64,000 bases of DNA, taken from Rhodamnia argentea. Taxonomy: Eukaryota > Streptophyta > Magnoliopsida > Myrtales > Myrtaceae. Where the stretch lies: positions 186,001 to 250,000 of the forward strand of contig NC_063151.1 in assembly GCF_020921035.1 (NCBI RefSeq), written 5' to 3'. The stretch's first letter is position 1, and the number at the start of each line of letters is the position of its first letter. This document shows positions 55,765 through 64,000 of this stretch, piece after piece. Below the pieces are notes generated by a model that saw only the letters and a program-made list of their open reading frames with translations, ran no database searches and was not told the origin of the DNA. Both the position numbers and the translations under genes were made by a program.

Positions 55765-58700
55765 ATGGAGAACTCCGGTGAGTGTCGGCGGTTCGCTTAG
55801 TGTTGATTGAGTGGAGCTCTTAGTTCTACGGCTGCGCCGAACCGTTCTGTTTTTCTTTTTTTTAAGTTCTGTTTCCCGTTTTCTCGTTTACGTTGCTCGC
55901 GAGCTGTCTGTTATTTTCTCGCCGAGGAATTTTGGAATCAGTGACGAGGAGGTATCTCGAGCTCCAATTGTTTTGATCTCCTTTCCGCTGAGCTGGACAG
56001 TTGAGCCGGAATTTCATCGTGGCGGTAAACTGCGTGTTTGAATAACTCCATGTAACTGAACAGGCTGATCGAGGGAAGCGATTTTGTTATCCAACACTGT
56101 ACAAACTTTGGACAGCCAATTAAAGTGTTTTAGAAAACCATGCTTTCAGTGTCGTCCCAGTTTTCATTGTGCTTACTTGGATTTCGACGTAGATGTTCGA
56201 ACGAAAAATTGTGGCGTAGGAAGAGTTCATCATTGTTGAGGGCTAGAAATCTTGGGCTCGAAAATGCTAGTTAAGCTGACGCTAGTGTGCCCTTTCCATA
56301 CCAAATCTGCTAGTCATGCAAACTCAAATATTTCAAGAATGTACTCTGCCTGTGCAAAAAAATGTTGATTTTCTTGGATGCAATTCATGGATCTCGAAGG
56401 CTTATGGCAAATAGGATGATATATTCCTTTAACTACAACTCACCACTTTGTGCGGTAAACAATCAACAGGAACAAATTCTGAAGACATTATTGTGCCTCC
56501 AGTTGAAGGTGTTGCTGGAGGAGGAACTGCTTATGGATGGAATGATGGTGGCTTTCACGGTTCAAATCTGCTTAAGGAATCAATTAACCCCAGTGAGGTT
56601 CCTACAGCAGATTTATTGCATATCTGGTGCATGCCAAGCACAGCAAATGTTGGGCATCAGGAAATGCCTCGACCATTGGAGCCGGTATGCACTACACCGA
56701 TATCATAATCAGTTGTTTATGAACACACATGCTTTTTATTCTTTAGACTTTTACGTACATTCCTGCGCATTGTGGTTCTTTGACATGCAATCTGGAGCGA
56801 TGAGATGTTGATGCGGGGCCGCCTGTGTAACTAGTACACAACTAGTGGCATTAGTGTCACATAGGAAATTGGATATTCTATTGCTGCATAAAACATGAAG
56901 ATATAGGCGTATGCACGCCATAGATGAGAATTTTGCTCTAGCATTAGAGGTCATGGTCTTTGGCGTGCATGGCCAAGACAAAGAGGGACTTTTTTCATCT
57001 ATTTTGTATGGTATCATACATTTTGGCGGCATGGCTGAGCGGTAAGGCGGGGGACTGCAAATCCTTTTCCCCCCCTTTAATTGTACAAGAATATGTGGAG
57101 CTCAGCATGTCTGGAAGCACAGGAGAACTACACAAAGCAAGAAAGAGCAGTCTATCTTCACAGAGAAAGAGAAGGATCTTCGGCAAGGGGTTCCCGCCTT
57201 CGCGAGACCTTTTCGTACATAAATAACACCTCCATGCAGGACCTGCGTTCTTATGCTTGTCTTAACATTCCATACTGGGTGTCCTTTTCATTTTGTGAAT
57301 TTGGGTGCACATGATAAACGTAGAGAGTCCCTGTTAACGTTTGCTAGGTTTTCGTTGCTGTATAATCAATTTCTATGAATTTGTGATGCAATTGCTTTAT
57401 AATTTGGGCATAAATCAATTCATGATACTGGAATCAGTTATGATTGTCACTGTAGCAGAACTAGTTCTAGAAGGAGTTGAAGGTGTGATGACAATCATGC
57501 GGGTTAGTCTTTTTCCTTAATCCGAGGGGATATTTATCCTTAAAGAAATTCAGTGTAAGTTTCCTTCAGGTAGTGGGGTGGAAGGGTCCCTATAAGCTGT
57601 TTTTCATCAGCAAAAGTCTACCTTTTCCACGATATGAGATGTATGACAATCTTCTGCCAATGATGTCAAGTTTCTGTGAATTAGTATTGGAAATGGAAGA
57701 GCGTCTGTACCCTCCAAACTTGTGAATTTTGGCCTTGGTCTCCTTGGTTCATTCACTAAAAGGAGTTTTGAGAAGCTTCTACCCTTCATCCAAGTTTTAC
57801 TTGAAATTCATTTGCAGTCTTGACATAGCAAAGTTCACATATATCAATGCGAACAAGGAGCAGAGATTTTTATTTTCATTCAAGTTACAAATACGTTCTA
57901 ACTTCATAAATGCTCTTTATTTTGCAGTTTAATCTGTTGGCAGCAAGAAATGAGAGAGAAAGTGTTCAAATTGCCATGCGCCCAAAACTTACTTGGGGTG
58001 GCTCTGGCATGGCAGGGGTAGTGCAAGTTCAGGGTTGTGACTTATGCTCCAAATCCGGTGATCGGTTAGTTTAGTGATACCATAAGGTTTTTATGCATTT
58101 CATGACAGTCTTCCACTCATGTTTGCTGATATTCCATTGACAGGATGGCTCTTGGAAAGTCAGTAACGCTGCGGCGGGTGGTGCCTATATTAGGTGTCCC
58201 AGACGCTCTCGTTCCAATTGATCTTCCAACAAGTCAAGTGAGCTTATTTCCGGGGTACTCTCCACATTGAGGTTCCCTAGTACTATGATGTGAAGAATAC
58301 TGACTCCACACGTCGAAACTGAGATTGATTTACTCTTGTGGCAGTGAAACTACAGCAATTTGGGTATCAATAGATGTTCCGAGCGAACAACCTCCTGGGC
58401 AATATGAGGGGGAGATCACAATTACTGCGACAAAGCTAGATAAAGAGTAATAACATACTCCTTTCCCTGTCATTTTTGGTTTATTGCTTTGTGGCATGCT
58501 TTAGAAGCTTGTGGTAGGAGATCCTCTTGGTCCTTGTTAAGCTTAATTGATGATGATGGACATCTTAATATTAGTTGAACTAATGGTTGTAGGTATAGTT
58601 CCAGATCAGCAGGTCAAGGCTTAACCAGACTGGAGAAGAATCAACTGTACAGGGAACTTAGAAGCTGTCTAGATTCTGTGGAGCAAATAGATGAAAAACC

Positions 58701-61700
58701 GCTGGAAGAAGTGGTGATTAGTCATAGCCATACATCATCTCTGATTTCAAAAATTATTGGGTTATATTTGGCTGTTGTGACTTTTCATGCATGTATTGTT
58801 TTAGGTACAAAGAGTGAAATCAGCAAGTACATCTTTAAGAAGAATTTTATTATCTCCGTCGTTTTGTGAAGATGCATTAGACGATATGATGGATGAAGAT
58901 GCTGTTTCAAACCTTCCTGTGCGTGTGAAGTTAAATTTGACTGTGTGGGACTTCATTCTTCCTGCAACTCCCTCACTACCTGCAGTTTTTGGTGTATCCT
59001 TTGCGTTCGTGGAAGTAATTTTCAAGTTAAAGTACAAATTATAGCAGAGAATTATAGATAAATCAAGAGTAGGACTCTGGCTGCATGAGAATCTAGTTGT
59101 GTACTCAGAGGAACCCATGCCAAATGGCAGTCATCACTTTTGGCTGAACAATTTGGATTTTCTTAGAAGTGCAGCAAATTGGCCCTTTGCATTTTGAAGT
59201 TTGTTGAAGATTTTCAGTCATCGGTGAAAAATAAATTAATTGAGACTGAAAAGGTAGTAAAAAATTTGGAGAATGTGTTGAGGTGCTGAATTGTGAGTGT
59301 TAGCATGCAATTATGTTTTCCAGGCTCTATTAACCTGTCAGTGCTGTCTTAACTCATTTAGGTTAAGAGTTTCTTGTTGAAGAACAAGGAAAAATCACCT
59401 ATCAAATTTTATTTACTTGGAGATTGATTCGATTAGCTTTCCCTTAACTATGTTGAAGATATCTGATACCGTAATTGAGGATCGGTTTGGTGTCCAACAT
59501 GGAACAGATGAGTGGTATAATGCGTTGGATCGCCATTTCAAGTGGCTCCTTCAATACAAAATTAGTCCATATTTTTGCAGATGGGGGGATAGCATGCGTG
59601 TTTTGACATACACCAGTCCTTGGCCTGGTATATTCATTTAGTGAGCTGAAATTTCGATATAATTTCGCAACTAGTCATTTATCAGCTGGTGTCTACAAGG
59701 TTCTAATTTGAATTAATGTGTGCACAATGTATGGTTTATGTTCCTTTGCAGCTGACCATCCAAAATCCGATGAATACTTCTCAGACCCACGATTAGCAGC
59801 ATATGCTATACCATACTGTCATGCAGTCTCTCGGTATCCTATTATTTACTTGACATGTTCACTGCGATCATGTATATTTGCTTCGACATTATATGCTTAC
59901 ACCACCTTTTTAACATGCAACAGGGGCACTGTATCAGAGGACTATTTGCAGAAGGAAATTGAGATCTTGAGGACAAAGCCCCACTGGAAGAAAGCCTACT
60001 TTTACCTATGGGATGAGGTAAGGATGTTTGGAAGTTAGAAGAAATGAGATTGAGTTGGCAATAATACCCATGCAAAGAATGATCAAAGAGAATGGAACTA
60101 AATGTCAGTCATGATAACTGACGTTTCATATTATGTAATTCGGTTGCAGCCACTGAATTCAGAACAATATGATTCCATTCGCAGAATGGCCAGTGAAATT
60201 CATGCTCAGGCTCCTGATGCTCGTGTATTAACTACTTACTATTGTGGTAAGTGTTTTTCCTCTCTCTTAACGACCATTATAATCATTTTTCTTCTTGCTT
60301 TTGTTCTTTCTATGTTTTTCAATATGCTGGCAATTGGTGGTCAAGTCACTTAATAATCTCATGTTGTTACTGACATAAAAAATTGGTTTAAATTTTCTTA
60401 GTTTGTATGTGATGCATTATGACATGCAAACACCATCTAATAGGCTGGACATCGATAAAAGACTGGTTGGATAACTTGATTTGTGATTTTAATTATAAAG
60501 CATGAGGAAGCTCTCATAATTTAGTTTGAGGACGAGCTAGAAGCATAAGTTGCCTCTTGATTTTTGGCAAACTACTTTGCTGTCATAGTTCACTAGATTG
60601 AAACAAACTCTAACAAGGGCTCTAATATCATATTGTAGTCGAAGAAGTAAAAGATAGGAAAATGAACAAATAGGGGTAGAATTGAGTTGAATTGAAGCTG
60701 GAACAGAGAAAAACGTTCTAGGGTGTAAAGAACCAATATTGTTTATTGAATGAAGAAATGCTACTGAAAAATGATATAAATGCCTCTTTATACAATAGTT
60801 ACATACGTTAGACAAAATCAACCCTTGTTCTAACATAATGACTTCTAATCTCGATCATTGAAGCTCATTAAAAGTCACATGGCTGGCACATGGCTGGTTA
60901 GTAACCTCATAACAGTATAAAAACATGCTTCTGTATCATTCTCCCTAGGTTTGAGAGAATCAAGCTCGAATGTGAAGACTTCTTTAGTATGGTCTCTGAT
61001 TCTCTGTATTAATCTTCTTCATCCACCGTTTCACTGAGAACTTTCTAGCATATCATTGTTCCTGGTTAGCATCATTCTTCTCCCATTGGAGAACACTCGA
61101 CCTCGAGTTTTGAAGTGTTGAATAATGAGATGGAGTGAGTTCCTTCCAATCATCATTAGTATTTGAATCACATCATCGAAAGAATTGAGGATTTTTTCCT
61201 TTTCAATTGAACCCTAAAATTATTCTGGAATAACAAAACCTACTTTCCACATGAAGAGTACTCTCTTCAACTTTAAATTGGCTAGCATCTCCTCCACATG
61301 CTTGCCCATCCTCTTTTGTGACGTTTGTTGATGCCTCCTGAAGAAACTCTTCAAGACTATAATTTTCATTTTTCGCATTAGTCTTCAATCAATTGCAATT
61401 TATCACCCTCTTCAAGGTAAGACATTTCAAATTCTTCTTGATCATTAAAGTCATCCCAAACCACTATTTGCATGACTTCCTCCTCCTACCACTTAAACTG
61501 ACTCTCTCTCTTCAAATTCAAAATCTTTATGAGAAGGATTGATCTCTTCTTACTTCATAAAACTTCAATGCCTAGAAAATACCTAATAGCTCCCAAGCCT
61601 TTAATCTGAAACTGCTGCTGAAGAAAAGACTTTGACTTCAGAAATACCGGTCACGTCACTACCAGGCACAATTATGTCATCCACATATACGACAAGAATG

Positions 61701-63598
61701 AGCATCCCCGACTCCTTGCAACCAAAAACAGAATGATCAGAATAACACTGGTGGAAAGCACACCTAGACATCACTAAACTGAATTTTTTTGGTCATGCTT
61801 TGGAGACTGTTTCAACCCATAAATAGACTTATGCAATCGACATACTTTACTACGATTCTTCCCTTGAGCAACATACCCAGGAGGTTGGTCCATATATACT
61901 TCCTTAGACAAATCACCTTAAAAAAAAGCATTCTTCACATCCAATTGATATAATAGCCAATCAAAATCACAATAAGCGAAATGATAACACGAACATAATT
62001 GAGACGTGCTATAGGAGAAAATATCTACATTCAAATCTTAGCTTGGTAATGACGGGATATTGTTCCCTGTTTTGAATACCAGTACCATGCCAACTCATGC
62101 TCCTTTAGCATTGGAGGCTCCAAAAAAGTACGTAAAAAGGCTAGGATACCATCTGCAATCATCTTATTTTATGGCAAATAGTATTCCCTCATCCGGAACT
62201 TTGTATTTCTTGGTGGATACTCATCCAGAGATTGATCAACTAGGCTATCTACTTTAATTTAATCACTAAATTGATATAATGGCCAATCAAAATTCACAAC
62301 AAGGGAAATAATAACAAGAACAAAATTGAGATGTGCCACAGGAGAAAATGTCTCAAAATAGTCCACCCAATAAGTTGAGTAAAACCTATAGCAATAAGCC
62401 GGACCTTAAGATGTCTCGGCGAGCCATCCGGGTCGTACTTAATAGTTTACACCCGGCGACACTTCACCATATCTTTCCCGAGAGAAGGATCAACCAAAGA
62501 TCACGATTGGTGGGACACCAAGCTTTCATTTCCACATCCATAGCTCTCTTCCACTCAAGGCAAGAAAAGGCCTCTGTGGCAGAAGTAGGATTTGTGTATG
62601 TAATAATAGAGCAAAATCATGTAATGGGAAGGAAGATGTGAGAGAGAAACATAACGCTCAATATGATAAGCAAAAGAGGATTTTTGTGTACAAGAACGAG
62701 TACCTTTGCGAAGGGCAACGGGAAGATCGTCTGACCGGGAGACGAGGGAGATTGGACAGAGGGCATAGAAGAGCTGGAGACTAGTGGTGCTGTAGACTGC
62801 TTTCATTGCTAATACACCTGCAAGGCGCATGTGAGATTTTGTGGGACGTTCTAAAAGCGGAAGCTATTAAATGAAGGCGTTGTTTAATATTTAATTATGA
62901 AGACTTTCCCTCATGATTAGTTTGGTCTTTTTGCCTAGTACTAAGTGTGGACATATTTAATTGAGAGACAAATGGGGCCCGAAAAGATTTGAATTCAGGA
63001 TTTCCTGCTACGATACCATGTCACAAAGTTAATTAGAGAATTTGCAGTAAAAAGCCGAGAGAGAAGAAGCAAGAGAGGAGAAATGGAGAGGAGAAGAAGA
63101 GAGGGAGAAACAGATCGTAAAATTTCAACTAGGAGTTCTCTGCTTCTATATTATTGAAACCCTACACCTATCGTTATATTGACTATAAATTATCCTTGAC
63201 CATAATACCCTATGTATGTTAAAAGAAATAAAACCTAGAAAATAAACCCGTAACAGAAGCGTTACAGATGTTGGCCAATCTCAACCCTTGATCTGACATA
63301 ATAACTTCTAATCTCGACTACTGGAGCTCATTAATAGTCACATGACTGGCACATGACTGTTTATTAACCCAACCACTGAAAAAGGAGAAGACATAATTAA
63401 ACTAGAATTATGCTCCTGCATCACTTCAGCAATAATTTTTTATTTTATAGTTGCCTTTATAACTAATAATGTGTATTGTTATTGTCTTTCCCCATACTTC
63501 TTAGGGCCAAGCGACACGCCTCTTGCTCCTAATGCCTTTGAGGCTTTTCTGAAGGTTCCGAAGTATCTTCGCCCTCACACTCAAATATATTGTACTAG
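55765..63598 (+). CDS. DUF4091 / GH123-like protein, 5' part (12 exons, 3' end outside window)
   Basis: Exons 55765-55777, 56470-56684, 57928-58064, 58144-58254, 58345-58446, 58593-58713, 58805-58993, 59459-59627, 59752-59833, 59924-60017, 60150-60246, 63505-63598. The last donor is at 63599 and the gene runs on past 64000. It encodes about 470 residues so far with no signal peptide. The later exons (IEDRFGVQHGTDEWYNALDR, YFYLWDEPL, RVLTTYYCGPSDTPLAP) match what I recall of the DUF4091/GH123 catalytic region in plant proteins of unknown substrate. WDEP is a plausible catalytic Asp-Glu pair, as in GH123. The first coding exon has only 13 nt. Intron 2 holds a tRNA-Cys fragment, and intron 11 (3258 bp) a fossil Copia element. 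Confidence 0.85.
57025..57074 (+). pseudogene. Truncated plastid-type tRNA-Cys (GCA)
   Basis: The stretch begins ggcggcatggctgagcggta and continues through gggggactgcaaatcc, with anticodon GCA. This is the acceptor 5' strand, D arm and anticodon arm of chloroplast trnC, not the nuclear type that begins gggtcca. The T arm and 3' acceptor strand are absent. It sits in intron 2 of the DUF4091 gene, in sense. Most likely a small nuclear plastid insertion (NUPT) fragment. Confidence 0.75.
60600..63424 (-). mobile_element. Fossil Ty1/Copia retrotransposon in intron 11 of the DUF4091 gene
   Basis: Minus-strand element. Diverged direct repeats at about 63020-63424 (5' LTR) and about 60640-60943 (3' LTR) share blocks such as 'atctcaacccttgatc' and 'gactggcacatgactg'. 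A primer-binding-like tggtatc follows the 5' LTR, and a purine tract agggagaa precedes the 3' LTR. Between them are reverse-transcriptase remnants of Copia type (YVDD region near 61680, upstream RT block near 62330). An RT-region piece of about 100 bp occurs twice (about 61935-62030 and 62268-62360), so the element is rearranged or two related copies are combined. gag, protease and integrase were not recognised. It is clearly broken in many places, and the LTR divergence says old. Confidence 0.72.
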
Positions 63599-64000
63599 GT
63601 ATGTTTTGGTGGATTGTCTAAATGTCACTGTGTAGGAGAGAATAGATGGCTTGTTGATTATAAGTTGTAGTCCTGCTATTCTGGGGCCATCTTATCTTGT
63701 GTTCTGTTTCCTGTGACGGTTCTGCCTGGAGAGCTATTTCAGGAACAGTATTGGGAAAATGATATTGAATTTTAATAGGAGCTTTGAAGCTTTAGTGACA
63801 TTGTCTAGACTTGATGTTTTAGTGATATGATGCTTTTTTACCTTGATATTAATCTGTTTTCAGAGTATCTTGTTTGAAAATTTTGGTATTATACCTGTCC
63901 ACACAAAGTGAGAGTTACTGCATCTAAGATGGAAGGCTGGCTATATCAAATGCTTCTTTGTGTTCATTAAGTTTTGTGAGCGATTGTTAATGTGTGCACA
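63599..64000 (+). other. Intron 12 of the DUF4091 gene, cut by the window end
   Basis: T-rich intronic DNA after the donor at 63599. No further exon is seen before position 64000. Confidence 0.7.

Overview
The window is nuclear DNA of a flowering plant, very probably a woody eudicot. I lean towards Myrtales because many AT-armed terminal-inverted-repeat elements carry 'gagggc'-type GC-rich cores, but that is an impression and not a proof. Genes have short exons, T-rich introns with GT-AG borders, and long AT-rich spacers. Nothing bacterial is present. All exon borders were placed by hand from reading frame, splice sites and remembered protein families.

Layout from left to right. (1) 1-3600: non-coding flank with MITE-like elements. 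(2) 3836-8051 (+): TRM-like DUF4378 protein, 5 coding exons. (3) 8052-11954: spacer with a complete SINE flanked by an 18-base duplication, twin G-boxes and a 575-bp TIR element. (4) 11955-15128 (+): secreted GH17 endo-1,3-beta-glucanase with an X8/CBM43 module. (5) 16526-19247 (+): COV1/LCV-family membrane protein. (6) 22637-31199 (+): cytosolic glucose-6-phosphate isomerase, a 23-exon model with no frame conflict. (7) 32068-32963 (-): dUTPase. (8) 33433-36784 (+): CRS2-associated factor (two CRM domains), divergent from the dUTPase across a 469-bp shared promoter. (9) 38445-40576 (-): small single-TM protein of unknown function. (10) 40577-48505: mostly repeats and unexplained DNA, with a possible minus-strand microprotein gene at 45497-46388. 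(11) 48506-51905 (-): 745-residue plant protein of unknown function with an upstream non-coding exon near 54000-54240. (12) 55765 to beyond 64000 (+): DUF4091/GH123-like protein, 12 exons visible, 3' end outside the window.

The genes do not form a pathway. Shared themes are housekeeping metabolism (PGI, dUTPase), organelle RNA splicing (CAF), cell-wall glucan turnover (GH17) and vascular/Golgi membrane biology (COV1). Two genes use GC-AG introns. Introns have taken in TIR elements, a fossil Copia retrotransposon and a fragment of a plastid-type tRNA-Cys. I did not find a clearly new molecular system. The items most worth following are the duplicated GC splice donor in the TRM gene, the dUTPase tail duplicated into its 3' UTR, the minus-strand microprotein, and the Site II-rich divergent promoter.
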